This document shows positions 42,743 to 53,046 of a DNA stretch of 64,000 nt, piece after piece (the stretch's first letter is position 1; every line of letters starts with the position of its first letter). Origin of the DNA: PALSA-1444 sp964291045 (lineage in GTDB: Bacteria > Chlamydiota > Chlamydiia > Chlamydiales > Rhabdochlamydiaceae); NCBI RefSeq assembly GCF_964291045.1, contig NZ_OZ197277.1, forward strand, positions 496,001 to 560,000, in the 5' to 3' direction. The notes below the pieces were generated by a model, which saw only the letters and a program-made list of their open reading frames with translations, was not told where the DNA came from and did not search any database. The translations under genes were made by a program, and so were the position numbers.

Positions 42743-45700
42743 ATGTCAAGCATATCCAAGACAGGTCATGAATCTTTTCAAAGTCAAAAAAGGGCTTTGG
42801 AACCAACAGAAAATAACTCTACCACGGCTAAAATACAAAAAGTCTCTGGATGTTTAGAAGAAACATATCCCGCATCTTCATACTCTAGCACCTTGACAAG
42901 AGGCACAGTCAGTTTGAACACTTCTTTAGGAGTGTCTAAAAAAAACAGTTGGGATAAATCCTCAGCTTATCTTCATCAAATTTCTCAGTTTAATGCCCCC
43001 TTAAAAGAAATTTATGCGGTTCCAAGAGCGCATTTTTTACAATTGATTCATGATTATCCTGAACAAGCTGGACTCTACTTTAATCTAGCAAGAACTCTAG
43101 ATGCAAAAGCCCGTATTACCTTGCTGTGTCAAAGAGAATTTACTGCCATAGAGCTCTTTCAAAAAGCAGTAGATCTTCTGACTGAAGAAGAGAGGCATAA
43201 CTTAATGCTTGCTCAAGCGTTTAAAGAAGCAAGATTTCACTCTTCAATCGATGAAGATTTAGAGGAGCTCCAAGAGAAATTCTATTTAAACCTCATAGCA
43301 AACAGCTCTTGTCCTGAGCAGTTTTATAGGGCACTTGCTTCTATTAAAGACCAAGATATCAACCTTCATGAGATGCATGAACTTTCTACAGGCGCTATGA
43401 TGAGTAATCTTGATCTTTTAATGAAAGGATTAGAGCATAATCCTTTAGATCATGAAGCGTATATTACACTTGCGATAGGTTCACATAACCTCGGTCAGGC
43501 GCTCTCTATGCCTGGAGGGTCTATTGCCTGCTGGAAGCAGCTCCTTTTACAAGCCATTGATATTAATCCAACTAGCTCCTCTGCTTTATTCTCTCTGATT
43601 TGTATGATGCAATGCAGTAATATTTTAAATTTAGATGACATCTTTAAAGAAGAGCTTGCCACGTTAACTGAAGAGGGATTTCTTGCGCTCAAATCCCAGG
43701 AAGATGTTTTAAAATATGCAGGAGAGGGAAAAATAGCCTCAAAGGTGAGGCTGCTAAATGGGGAAGTTGTTAGTCATACAGATCTCTTCATACGTCTTTA
43801 TCAGTTAAGTGACGGGAAAGAGGCTTTCATGAAAGCTTTATATGTGATTCATGCTGAGCAAAATGATGTACAAAGTTTTAGCACGTTTGTAGAAGAGCTA
43901 ATCAAGTCTTCAATAGATTTTGGACTTAAATGGGATATGGTTTTTTCTATCATTGAATATATGATGTGCTGGAATGGAGATGGAGCTGGCCTTTATGAAT
44001 TATTGCTCTGGATTAAAGAAAATACTCACCTTGCTTTAGAAAAGCAAATCATTTTTCCTCAAGCTGTTAACGAAGGATCTTTACTCTATAGCGCGAAGGC
44101 CTCTTTTGAAACTTTACATCAAACGCCCTTAAGAGAGCTTTTAGAGTTAGTGCAAAAAGAGCCTAAGCAGGCAGCTCTTTATTGTCATCTAGCTAGAAAA
44201 TTCCATCTATTAGGGTACCGCTCAGATGATAGCCTTCATGAGTTTGGGTATGAAAATAGTAATCAACTATTTCTTACAGCGATCAAGCTTGATCCTATGA
44301 ATAGCTACCTCTATTATCATTTTATTGAAAATCATGAAAATTATAACATCGAAGAAAACATTAACTTCTATTTAATGGCTATCGATCTTAATCCCAAGGA
44401 GAGCTTTTTTTATAGCGGTTTGGCTAAGCATACTCCTCGGTTCATTTCTCTTTTTGATGGAAAAAATTTCTTGCAAAACGAGCTTATTTTTGAGGCACTA
44501 TTACTTAATCCCCATAATGATGAGGCTTACACCTCTCTTGGTAAAACAGCTAAGAAAGAGACAGTTAGATTGACAACAGGAGAGGTATTAACAAGGCAAG
44601 AGTGTTATCTCAAAGCTCTAGAAATAAATCCTTGGAGTACAGAGGCCTACATGAGTCTTTTCTTACACCTCATCAGAGGGCAAGAAAACTTAGAAGAGAC
44701 TCAAGCTGTTCAAATTGAGATTGGGGGTAAGAGGCTCCATCTTGAAGACCTTTTACTTCAAGCGTGTCAAATTCAGAGAAAAATCTTTTTTAAGTGGGTT
44801 TCAAGGAATAAAATTTATCAAACCCCTCCGTATCTTAAATTCCTCAAGTGCCTTAAAGAAAGCGCTCTTCCCTACTCACTTAAGAAAGATGTATATGCAA
44901 GGACGCTGCGTCTATTACGTTATGTGAGTTATGATTATTTCGAAGCAGAGGTAAGAGATGACTCTGAATTAATGCGAGAGCTCTTTAATTTTTTTAAACA
45001 TGAGGAGAAAATTCCACTTGCAATAGATCCGACTTTACACAAAACGCAAAAAGAGTATCTCATGGATGTCTACTCGGATCCTATGTTTCCTGGCTATCAT
45101 ACAGTAGCTGTGCTTGAATTAATCCAGCAGCTTCATGAAGAAGAGCTCACTCAAGAACACAATAACCCTTCTTCCTTAAAGACTAAAAAAGAATTTATTT
45201 TAGAGAGAATGTCTTATCTTAATCATCATCCTTTAGCTTCTTGTTATCTAGCGGATTTAATGGAAAAAGAAGAAATCATCACTCTAACGGTTCAGACGAT
45301 GGAAGAAGGAGAAGAATCTCCCCGCATTCATGAGCTAAAATTTTCTAAGGAAGGGCTCTATCTTCAAGCGATTGAAACTGTTGAAAAGTCCTCTTCCCAA
45401 AATCCGGTTGATTTAGAGCACGCTGCAATCGTTTATAGCAGTTTAGCTCATGAGTTAGAGCAAGATGAAAATGTTCTTCTTCTAGATGGATCTGATGTCT
45501 CAAGTGAGGGGCTTTGTTTAAAAGCGCTAAAATTAGACCCTAAGTGCGCTCTTGCCTACCATGTTCTTGCGAAAAATTTTCAAAATTCTTTTGAATTAGA
45601 AGGGAAATCTTATCTCTCAAAACAAGATATTTACCTTCAAGCAATTGCGATGAATCCACATCATCCTATAGCCTATTATGAATTAGGGCGTCTTCTTAAG

Positions 45701-46015
45701 CAGGAAGAAACCGCGATACTTTTAAACGGACTTACCCTTTCTAAGAAACAGCTCTATAGAAGAGCCATTCAGCTAGGGATTAAAACTCCTCATGCGCATT
45801 ATGAAATGGGTATGATGATGAGTGAGAAAGATCAGATTCGTTTTCCTTGGAATCCATCGGTAACACTTGTAAAGGGAAATCTTTTAGCCAAAGCTTTTGA
45901 GTTAGCTCCAAACTCTTCTTTTTATCTACATAAGCTCACAGATTATCTCTTTAAAAAAAGCAGAAAAGTAGATCTGATCAAAGCGCAGCACATTAAAAAT
46001 GAGGAGTTATCATGA
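42743..46015 (+). CDS. Large TPR-like repeat protein, paralogue B
   Basis: 1090 aa from ATG 42743 (ATAGGAAAC upstream). Same architecture as residues 1-1085 of paralogue A, with long near-identical stretches (SSISKTGHESFQSQKRALEP; YAVPRAHFLQLIHDYP; GLYFNLARTLD). Repeats of the type QECYLKALEINPWSTEAYMSLF continue to a conserved closing module WNPSVTLVKGNLLAKAFELAP. The stop overlaps the start of gene C (tcATGAca), so B and C are probably translated as a coupled pair, while the equivalent gene A is one frame. Confidence 0.8.
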   Translation: MSSISKTGHESFQSQKRALEPTENNSTTAKIQKVSGCLEETYPASSYSSTLTRGTVSLNTSLGVSKKNSWDKSSAYLHQISQFNAPLKEIYAVPRAHFLQLIHDYPEQAGLYFNLARTLDAKARITLLCQREFTAIELFQKAVDLLTEEERHNLMLAQAFKEARFHSSIDEDLEELQEKFYLNLIANSSCPEQFYRALASIKDQDINLHEMHELSTGAMMSNLDLLMKGLEHNPLDHEAYITLAIGSHNLGQALSMPGGSIACWKQLLLQAIDINPTSSSALFSLICMMQCSNILNLDDIFKEELATLTEEGFLALKSQEDVLKYAGEGKIASKVRLLNGEVVSHTDLFIRLYQLSDGKEAFMKALYVIHAEQNDVQSFSTFVEELIKSSIDFGLKWDMVFSIIEYMMCWNGDGAGLYELLLWIKENTHLALEKQIIFPQAVNEGSLLYSAKASFETLHQTPLRELLELVQKEPKQAALYCHLARKFHLLGYRSDDSLHEFGYENSNQLFLTAIKLDPMNSYLYYHFIENHENYNIEENINFYLMAIDLNPKESFFYSGLAKHTPRFISLFDGKNFLQNELIFEALLLNPHNDEAYTSLGKTAKKETVRLTTGEVLTRQECYLKALEINPWSTEAYMSLFLHLIRGQENLEETQAVQIEIGGKRLHLEDLLLQACQIQRKIFFKWVSRNKIYQTPPYLKFLKCLKESALPYSLKKDVYARTLRLLRYVSYDYFEAEVRDDSELMRELFNFFKHEEKIPLAIDPTLHKTQKEYLMDVYSDPMFPGYHTVAVLELIQQLHEEELTQEHNNPSSLKTKKEFILERMSYLNHHPLASCYLADLMEKEEIITLTVQTMEEGEESPRIHELKFSKEGLYLQAIETVEKSSSQNPVDLEHAAIVYSSLAHELEQDENVLLLDGSDVSSEGLCLKALKLDPKCALAYHVLAKNFQNSFELEGKSYLSKQDIYLQAIAMNPHHPIAYYELGRLLKQEETAILLNGLTLSKKQLYRRAIQLGIKTPHAHYEMGMMMSEKDQIRFPWNPSVTLVKGNLLAKAFELAPNSSFYLHKLTDYLFKKSRKVDLIKAQHIKNEELS

Positions 46016-46581
46016 CAATTCGGCCACGAGGTACTATGGATACAGAAGGGGCGCCTGCTTCTTTTTCTTCAAAAGAGCTTTTTATGAGCGCCTCATCTTC
46101 TGAGCATCAAGAGTTTAAAAGATTAAAAACGGAGCAAGAAGAAACTATAGACATGACTTCTTCTAAGATAACAGCTACGTCCCAAACTTTTTTTAAGACA
46201 GAGGCTCATGAAAATACCGAGAAGCTCGATCCGCAAAATATCGATCATTACATTGATTTTTTTAAGAGCTCATCTCCTTTAGCAACAGCTCCTTTCAAGG
46301 GAAAAAATCTCAGCGCGCAGCAATTTTATATTCAATTTCTGAAAGAATATCCTCACCATCTGAAGGCATATAAAGAGCTACGGTCTTTACTCACGGAGTT
46401 TTGCTGTGAAGACCCTGTAAGTTTGGATGAGGCAAGTTCAGAAGAAGACACCTCTTCTGATACAGATGTTGAAAATAGTTTAAGTGTAGATGCCTCTAGC
46501 AGTGAAGAAGACGTCTCTTCAGATGTTTCTAGTCATGAGGTATCAGGCTCTGATGAAGAAGAGCATTCTCACAGCTTATAA
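46012..46581 (+). CDS. Short repeat-family protein C (MTIRP N-terminus, acidic tail)
   Basis: 189 aa. It begins MTIRPRGTMD, the same MTIRP start as proteins D and E. A Lys/Arg block (EFKRLKTEQEE) is followed by SSK...FKTEA, one repeat unit (SAQQFYIQFLKEYPHHLKAYKELRSLL) and a Ser/Glu/Asp tail. It overlaps gene B by four bases. It is homologous to the last 211 residues of fused paralogue A and its N-terminus to that of protein E. Function unknown. Confidence 0.75.
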   Translation: MTIRPRGTMDTEGAPASFSSKELFMSASSSEHQEFKRLKTEQEETIDMTSSKITATSQTFFKTEAHENTEKLDPQNIDHYIDFFKSSSPLATAPFKGKNLSAQQFYIQFLKEYPHHLKAYKELRSLLTEFCCEDPVSLDEASSEEDTSSDTDVENSLSVDASSSEEDVSSDVSSHEVSGSDEEEHSHSL

Positions 46582-46816
46582 GCAATTAAGTAGATGCAAA
46601 ACATAGAAGCGCTCTTTTTTGGATGAAAATGGGTTGATAAGATAAGACTCTACTGGACAGTAGATGTTAAAATGATCTTACCGTTTTGAAGAAGAGGATC
46701 TTTGTTTTTTACTAAGATAAGAGCTAGGGGGATTTGATCTTAAAATCTCCCTTCCATTGAAACAAACAGGGCTTTCCTGTAGCATAGTGTTCCAATTTTA
46801 CACCGAAAAAAGAGGA

Positions 46817-47803
46817 ATGGGTAAACGGTTGCGAAGAGTTTTCATTTATACCTTAATTATTTTGATTGCAGGATGGTATTTCTTCCCTTCTCTTAAACAA
46901 TTTGCCCGGCAAAAACACATTCCTTTCTTCTCTTCTTTAACATATCAAGACCCTTTACCTTCTCAGGAAGAGGCAAAAGAAGAGAGTACTTATCAAGAAG
47001 AGACTCTAGAACAACCTCTACTCTTCCCTTCAGTTAACCGGATTGGGCAATTGTTTTCTAAAGAAGAAGATCAGCTTCCAATCGTTGAAACCCTCACCTA
47101 TACACCAGCTGTTTCTTGGCTCTCAGGGAGATCAGCTTGGCTAGGAGATTACGCAGCTTATTACAAAACACCTTCTCACTTCATTGCAAGAAGCTTAAAT
47201 GGATCTTGTAACTATATAACCCCTAAAGTGTCACTAGGTAAAAAATTTAATGTCTTTAAAAAAGATAAGCCAATTCAATTTTCTCTTCTTTTAGATCTCT
47301 CTCAAAGAGTCATGGGATTTTATTACACCGATTTAGAGACGAAAGAGCATGTCTTTTTAAGAAGCTATCCTGTTGTGATCGGCAAGAAAGATGCGGGTGA
47401 TCAAGAGAGCTTAACTCCCACTGGGAAATTTGTATTAGGGGATAAAACAGCTGTTTACCGGCCGGGTGTAAAAGGGCTCTTTCAAGGAAAACAGATTGAG
47501 ATGATCTCTATCTTTGGAACGCGCTTTATCCCTCTTGAGCCCAATTTCTCACAAAAAAATTCCCTCTGTCACTTTAGCATTCATGGGCTTCCTTGGAGTT
47601 TGGATTCTGAAAGTGAGAAATGGCGTGAGATTGACCCTGTTTTAGTAGGTGATGCAAGTGAAGGATCCATCTGTATGAGAGCAGAAGATATAGAAGAGCT
47701 ATTTTCCATCATTGTGACGAGGCCTACCGTCATTGAAATTGTTAAACATTTACAAGAGGCGCCCCTTTTTACAAGTGAGAGCGCCGCATTACAGAAAGAG
47801 TAG
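46817..47803 (+). CDS. YkuD (L,D-transpeptidase-like) membrane-anchored protein with altered active site
   Basis: 328 aa from ATG 46817; AGAGGA lies directly before it, which is closer than usual, and a TTG at 46757 would add 20 residues. A membrane anchor is at about 9-24. The YkuD domain is visible in TPTGKFVLGDK and FSIHGLPW (His256, Gly257). The catalytic motif normally S-x-G-C-I-R-M reads SEGSICMR at 281-288: Ser284 stands for the nucleophile Cys and Cys286 for the Arg. It may be inactive, use Ser, or have shifted the Cys. The position between accA and the HU/IHF gene agrees with a hypothetical gene of Chlamydia (CT266 region, from memory). Confidence 0.75.
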   Translation: MGKRLRRVFIYTLIILIAGWYFFPSLKQFARQKHIPFFSSLTYQDPLPSQEEAKEESTYQEETLEQPLLFPSVNRIGQLFSKEEDQLPIVETLTYTPAVSWLSGRSAWLGDYAAYYKTPSHFIARSLNGSCNYITPKVSLGKKFNVFKKDKPIQFSLLLDLSQRVMGFYYTDLETKEHVFLRSYPVVIGKKDAGDQESLTPTGKFVLGDKTAVYRPGVKGLFQGKQIEMISIFGTRFIPLEPNFSQKNSLCHFSIHGLPWSLDSESEKWREIDPVLVGDASEGSICMRAEDIEELFSIIVTRPTVIEIVKHLQEAPLFTSESAALQKE

Positions 47804-47812
47804 TAAAATAGT

Positions 47813-48769
47813 ATGTTACCGCATGAAAAGCAAATTCAAGAATATGAAGACACCATTATGCAGTTTAAAAAGCAGCAAGTGTCTAACCCTTTACTCTCTG
47901 AATCTGAAATTGGCCATCTTGAGAAAAAGCTGAGTGAACTCAAAGAAAAAACGTATAGTAACCTTTCTCCTTGGGAAAGAGTGGCGATCTGTAGACACTC
48001 TGCAAGACCTAAAGCTCTAGACTACATCAAACATCTTGCAGAAGAGTTTCATGAGCTTGCAGGTGATCGTCTCTTTAGAGATGATCCAGCTGTCATTTGC
48101 GGATTTGCAAAAATTGGCGGAGTGAAGTTCATGCTCATTGCTCAAGAGAAGGGAAGTGATACAGAGTCACGTGTAAAGCACAACTTTGGAATGATGCATC
48201 CTGAAGGGTACCGTAAAGCGATGCGGTGCATGAGACTTGCAGCTAAATTTAATATCCCTGTTCTTTCCCTCATTGACACACTAGGGGCTTATCCTGGACT
48301 TGCTGCAGAAGAGAGAGGACAAGGGTGGGCAATTGCCCAAAATCTCTTTGAAATGGCAAGGCTTCCGACTCCCATCATTATTTTAGTGATTGGGGAGGGG
48401 TGCTCAGGGGGCGCTTTAGGGATTGGAGTAGGAGATGTCATCGGCATGTTAGAGCACAGCTACTACTCAGTCATTTCTCCAGAGGGGTGCGCTTCTATTT
48501 TATGGAAAGACGCTTCAAAAAATGAGATGGCTGCAAAAGCCCTTAAAATGCAGGCAGAAGAACTCATCAAATTTGGAGTGATTGATGATCTCATTAAAGA
48601 GCCTTTAGGAGGCGCTCATCATAACCCCTCTCAAGTGTATGAAGATGTAAAAAAGTATATCTTATCAAAATGGAATCATTTGAAACAGATCCCTATGGAA
48701 AAACTCATTGAAGAGAGATATGAGAAATTTAGATTGATGGGAAAGACCAAGGTAATGGAAGTCAAATAG
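47813..48769 (+). CDS. accA: Acetyl-CoA carboxylase carboxyltransferase subunit alpha
   Basis: 318 aa; with AccD it transfers the carboxyl group from biotin to acetyl-CoA, the first step of fatty acid synthesis. Full-length: N-terminal helices, PKALDYIKHL, the oxyanion-hole block IGEGCSGGALGIGVGD and ISPEGCASILWKD. It begins 9 bases after the YkuD-like gene and is likely in its operon. The 164-base gap to the convergent gene D shows no gene. Confidence 0.96.
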   Translation: MLPHEKQIQEYEDTIMQFKKQQVSNPLLSESEIGHLEKKLSELKEKTYSNLSPWERVAICRHSARPKALDYIKHLAEEFHELAGDRLFRDDPAVICGFAKIGGVKFMLIAQEKGSDTESRVKHNFGMMHPEGYRKAMRCMRLAAKFNIPVLSLIDTLGAYPGLAAEERGQGWAIAQNLFEMARLPTPIIILVIGEGCSGGALGIGVGDVIGMLEHSYYSVISPEGCASILWKDASKNEMAAKALKMQAEELIKFGVIDDLIKEPLGGAHHNPSQVYEDVKKYILSKWNHLKQIPMEKLIEERYEKFRLMGKTKVMEVK

Positions 48770-48933
48770 AGAGAAGATATTTTTATATAAAATCCTTATC
48801 ACTTAGCAGATCCTCTTCAATCAATTCTCTGATTTTTCAAAATTAGATCAGGCACTTCTCTATATAATAGTTGCCCGGGTGTTTACATTTTTTAATCTTT
48901 TTATTGGGTTTTTAGAATAAAACGCTGATATTT

Positions 48934-51900
48934 TTAAGAGGAATTTTTCATCGTTAATGATTTCAAACACATAATAAGTTCCTTCAGGTAAAAGGGAGAG
49001 TCAGGCTCTAATATGAAGGCTAGTATTAAAAGATCGAGTTTAAAAAGAATTGTTTTCCCATCACAGAGAGGAACGCCTTGTCTAGGAGATAGCCGATTTG
49101 CTAAACGGTAATAGGCGTGTGCATGATTGATCTCAAGTTGCACAGCGCGTTGATAGAGTTCTTTTTTTGAGGTCCATACTCCATTTATAAGCTGAATAGA
49201 TTCTCCTTCTTTGAGCTGCTCTGCAAGAAAATAGTAGGGATGAGGAGCATTTGAACTCCGTTCAATTAAATGGAGATAGAGAGGTTTAAGAGAGGATAAA
49301 GTATAGCTAGTGATTTGAAGAGAGCGATCCACATTTCTCACTTCTTGCGTTTGTTTTTTAAAACAAAAGTAGGCGCTAATAGGCTCGCTCTCTTCTATTC
49401 CTTCATCTAGAGGAGCTTGAAGTAATCGAACTGTTTTGTCATAAAGCTCTTCATTAGAAGGAAAGCCGTTTGTTTGAAAGGAGTAAGAGGAGAGAGAGAG
49501 CCGCTCTAACCCTAGAAAAGCCTCTATTAAAGTAGGATCTAAGATAAGCGCTTCAACGTATAAATCTAATGGAGTTAAAGCTTTGAGAGAAGGCAAGAAG
49601 CTATAACGAGGATTTTTAATGATGACATAAAAACTGTTGGGATCAATAACGTCAAAATCATCTTGGTCTAATACGGGACGAAGGGATTCATTTATTTCTA
49701 ATAGATCAGCAATTTTTGTATAAAGGCTAGCTTTTTTCAATGGATGATCTATGAAAAAATCGTAACGAGAATGGTAATTATTAAAGAGTTCAAGCGCCTT
49801 AATATAAATTTCTTTTTTTGTCACCATCTGCTTCACATCAAGGCACCAAGGAGCTTGAATAGATTGATTAGGGGTTAAGAGGTTTCCAAGAGCGATATAT
49901 GAATAGAATATTTCACTCATCATCCTATCTTTTGGCAATCCAATATACGCTATTAAATGATCAACTGTATGATTATTTAGTGCACGCCATGGATTGTGTC
50001 TAGAGATAAAAGCATGGGTAGAATATTGCCAGCAATTATTCCTCTGTGATTTTGTTATTATTTTATTTAATTCTATATGTTTTTCAAGAGATAAAAGACT
50101 CTCAATCGGAGTACGGAATTTATATTCCATAAAATGCTTTATTTCTTCTTGATCCTCAATATTAAATTCTTGTATTTCTTCAGAAGAAAAACGTCTCCAT
50201 TTAAGACATACATCAATAGGGACATTACATAGCACTTTGTATAGTTCAAGTTTTATATGGTGAGTTAGGAAACTTTTTTCAATAAGCCAAGTTAAGAGAG
50301 GAATTCTTGAAATTATGCGGGTTTCAAGATAGAGAAAGTTCTTAATCTTTTTAATATCTAAAGGGTGGGATTGATGGGGTATTGGTTGAAATAATCCAAA
50401 GAAGGCATCCAGTTCATAAAAACTGACACAAAATTGAGATTGACTGGTATTATATTGAATGTATGGAAAATTTTTACTAGAAAGTTTAAAATAAAGAGTG
50501 CTCTGAGGAAAAAAAGTAGTTATTTGTTGAATAAGTGCAGGAATATTTTTTTCGATTGATTCAAAAGAAAGAGATTGATTTAGCTGAAGGGAATGGATGA
50601 TCTTTTGATAAACACTGCTTTGATCTTCCATCATCCCTTTTTGCCTTACAGCAAGATGAAGTTGATTTCCTTGCTGGATGAGATAAAAAAGCTCTCTTGC
50701 TAACTCTTTTGTAAAGAGCTGCTGCTGATTGAGAGAAACTCTCTTCAAAATTTGAGGCTCTATTTCATAATAAGAAATATTTGCAATAGAAAGAATATTA
50801 TCCACATCTTGAGGATCAATATTAAATGCTGTAATACGAAGAAGCTGAGCGATACCTTGGATCACAGAGGGATGAGCATGATAGATGCTTTGAAGAGAAT
50901 CTGCTAAATAACGGTAAGCATAAAAATTTAAGGGGCCATGCTCTAAAGCTCTAAAGTATAAACTGAGGATAAAATAAGGAAACAGTTCTTTTATCTTTTG
51001 TCGAAGAACATTAAGAGCGTTTTGATATGTTTGAATACTAGGATTGTTATTAACACTAGGACTGTCCAAGTGTTTATGAGCTCTAATAATATGAAGATCT
51101 TCATAGTAATCGCCATTGTAAAGGATATTATTTAGCGTCAAAAATAGATGAGGAGAGAAGCTAGATTGTTCATAAATAAGATCGTGATATTGTAGAAACA
51201 CTTCAGGGTTCATCAGTTCTTGCTTATAGACAAGAAAATTTTGTGAATAATTGTCTATAAAAAATCTAGCTAGGTTACAATAAAAATGGGAGTTTGAAGG
51301 ATTTTTTTGTAAAGTTTGCACCCATATCTCTAAGGGAACTACAGAAAGCTCATCTAAAGAGCTTTGAGGATGAACCATCTGAGCAAAAGGGCAGTTGGTT
51401 AGATTATCCGTAAGAGAATCCAAGTTGTTATTTTGCTGATAGTATTTAAAAAAGGGTGATAATGCTTCTATATTCTGGATTGTTAGATGGATAGAATTGT
51501 CAAAAAAAGATTGTCGATTAAGCAACCTCGATAATACGGCATACAGAAAAGATTGGTAGATATAACACCCTTTTTGAGGAGAGAAAAGAGAGAGAGACTC
51601 TTCCGTATTTAACAGTTGAATGATAGATAGAGGACTTTCTCGTCTTTGGCAAATTTTTGCGATACATTGATTCAACGTGATAAAATGGGCTTGTCCCATA
51701 CTGCACACATTTAAAGAGCTAGAAGTCAAAGGCATAAACTGAATGACTTTTGTTACTAGATCCTCGTATGATAGAAGCGTGTGATCAATTAAGGTGAGGA
51801 TATATTCAGTAGAAGAGGGGACATATTCTTGGGGAAGTATAGAATCAGTAAAGGTTGACTCATAAGAAAAATAAAAGTCCAAGAGTCCATAATAAGCAGC

Positions 51901-53046
51901 AAATTGAGAGGGATTCAGATGAATACTTATTAAATAAAATAGGGCTCTTGGATGGTTTTTATTGATCCCATTACTCCAGCCATAACGATAATCTTTTAAG
52001 CAATCTGCAAGAAGTGCATACGGTCTTGAGCTATGGGGCGCATCACAAATAGCCTCTGAAATTAAGGAAAACACCCATTTGATAATCATGTCACTCAGTC
52101 CTCTCGATTGTCCTTTAACAAAGATCACTTTAGCAAAGTAGGGGTAAAGTTCTTTATTTTTTAATAAATCTTGCTGAGATATGAGGTTTTGAAATGCCAG
52201 CTCAAGATTTTCCTGAGATAAGGGGCTTTGATGGATGTCAATAGATATTAGAAACTCTTCATAGATTTTCTCACTTTGTTTAAATGCCTCTTCTTCATTT
52301 AAATAAGAACTTGTAATAGATTTTTCTTTTTGAATCAGGGAGATTAGCTTTTGAATAGTTTGATAAGCATCATAAGTTTTACTGTAATATAGAAGACTTG
52401 TGAAAATGAGTTGATAGTTGTACAGCTTGACTTCAGAAGAGAAATCAGCAATAGAGAGTTTTTCAAGAAAAGAGGCAAAACAAGGATCTTTTAATAAAGA
52501 GGGGCTTTCATAAAGTCGTTGTAAGCCAGGAGCGCTATGACCACACTTTATTGCTTTGATAATTAAATCTTCTTTTTTTAAGTGTTTTTCAAAAAGTGTA
52601 ACGGTTTCTTGATGAGTGAGCTTATTCACAAGATGGCAATATAAGACCCCTTGATCAGGATGATCGTGCAGTGCTTTAATCCACTCTTCTTTAGGAATAG
52701 CTTCAATCTCTATTAAGCTAAGATGGGGATTAAATATTTGATGATCTAAAGGCAATTTAAAGGTCTGCATAGCAGAAGATATTTTATCTATAGATACCGG
52801 ATCTGAGGTTAAGGAAGGGTAGGTGTATTTTTGAGGATCTAATGGAGATGAAGAGTTATTTAATCCTTGAAGTAAAGAAATATTTCCAAGGCCTTGTTGC
52901 TGGACTTCTTGTGAGAGATGAGACGCCTCTTTTAAAGAAGATGGGCATATTTTCTTTATATGGTCTTCAGGAGAAGAAGGTAATAAAGATTCATTAGAAG
53001 GGAGGGTATTATTTTCTTCTAAAGATGTGCGAGGTCTAATTGTCAT
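48934..53046 (-). CDS. Large TPR-like repeat protein D
   Basis: 1370 aa, starts MTIRPRTSLEEN, no signal peptide. The repeats are the most degenerate of the family, but blocks such as SHFYCNLARFF, LDLYVEALILDPTLIEAFLGL and SKKELYQRAVQLEINHAHAYYRLANRL match proteins A, B and E. The end (KTILFKLDLLILAFILEPDSPFYLKEL) is the same closing module. It is opposite in direction to the other family members and lies between accA and msbA. Likely cytosolic or secreted by a leaderless route; function unknown. Confidence 0.75.
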   Translation of the reverse strand: MTIRPRTSLEENNTLPSNESLLPSSPEDHIKKICPSSLKEASHLSQEVQQQGLGNISLLQGLNNSSSPLDPQKYTYPSLTSDPVSIDKISSAMQTFKLPLDHQIFNPHLSLIEIEAIPKEEWIKALHDHPDQGVLYCHLVNKLTHQETVTLFEKHLKKEDLIIKAIKCGHSAPGLQRLYESPSLLKDPCFASFLEKLSIADFSSEVKLYNYQLIFTSLLYYSKTYDAYQTIQKLISLIQKEKSITSSYLNEEEAFKQSEKIYEEFLISIDIHQSPLSQENLELAFQNLISQQDLLKNKELYPYFAKVIFVKGQSRGLSDMIIKWVFSLISEAICDAPHSSRPYALLADCLKDYRYGWSNGINKNHPRALFYLISIHLNPSQFAAYYGLLDFYFSYESTFTDSILPQEYVPSSTEYILTLIDHTLLSYEDLVTKVIQFMPLTSSSLNVCSMGQAHFITLNQCIAKICQRRESPLSIIQLLNTEESLSLFSPQKGCYIYQSFLYAVLSRLLNRQSFFDNSIHLTIQNIEALSPFFKYYQQNNNLDSLTDNLTNCPFAQMVHPQSSLDELSVVPLEIWVQTLQKNPSNSHFYCNLARFFIDNYSQNFLVYKQELMNPEVFLQYHDLIYEQSSFSPHLFLTLNNILYNGDYYEDLHIIRAHKHLDSPSVNNNPSIQTYQNALNVLRQKIKELFPYFILSLYFRALEHGPLNFYAYRYLADSLQSIYHAHPSVIQGIAQLLRITAFNIDPQDVDNILSIANISYYEIEPQILKRVSLNQQQLFTKELARELFYLIQQGNQLHLAVRQKGMMEDQSSVYQKIIHSLQLNQSLSFESIEKNIPALIQQITTFFPQSTLYFKLSSKNFPYIQYNTSQSQFCVSFYELDAFFGLFQPIPHQSHPLDIKKIKNFLYLETRIISRIPLLTWLIEKSFLTHHIKLELYKVLCNVPIDVCLKWRRFSSEEIQEFNIEDQEEIKHFMEYKFRTPIESLLSLEKHIELNKIITKSQRNNCWQYSTHAFISRHNPWRALNNHTVDHLIAYIGLPKDRMMSEIFYSYIALGNLLTPNQSIQAPWCLDVKQMVTKKEIYIKALELFNNYHSRYDFFIDHPLKKASLYTKIADLLEINESLRPVLDQDDFDVIDPNSFYVIIKNPRYSFLPSLKALTPLDLYVEALILDPTLIEAFLGLERLSLSSYSFQTNGFPSNEELYDKTVRLLQAPLDEGIEESEPISAYFCFKKQTQEVRNVDRSLQITSYTLSSLKPLYLHLIERSSNAPHPYYFLAEQLKEGESIQLINGVWTSKKELYQRAVQLEINHAHAYYRLANRLSPRQGVPLCDGKTILFKLDLLILAFILEPDSPFYLKELIMCLKSLTMKNSS

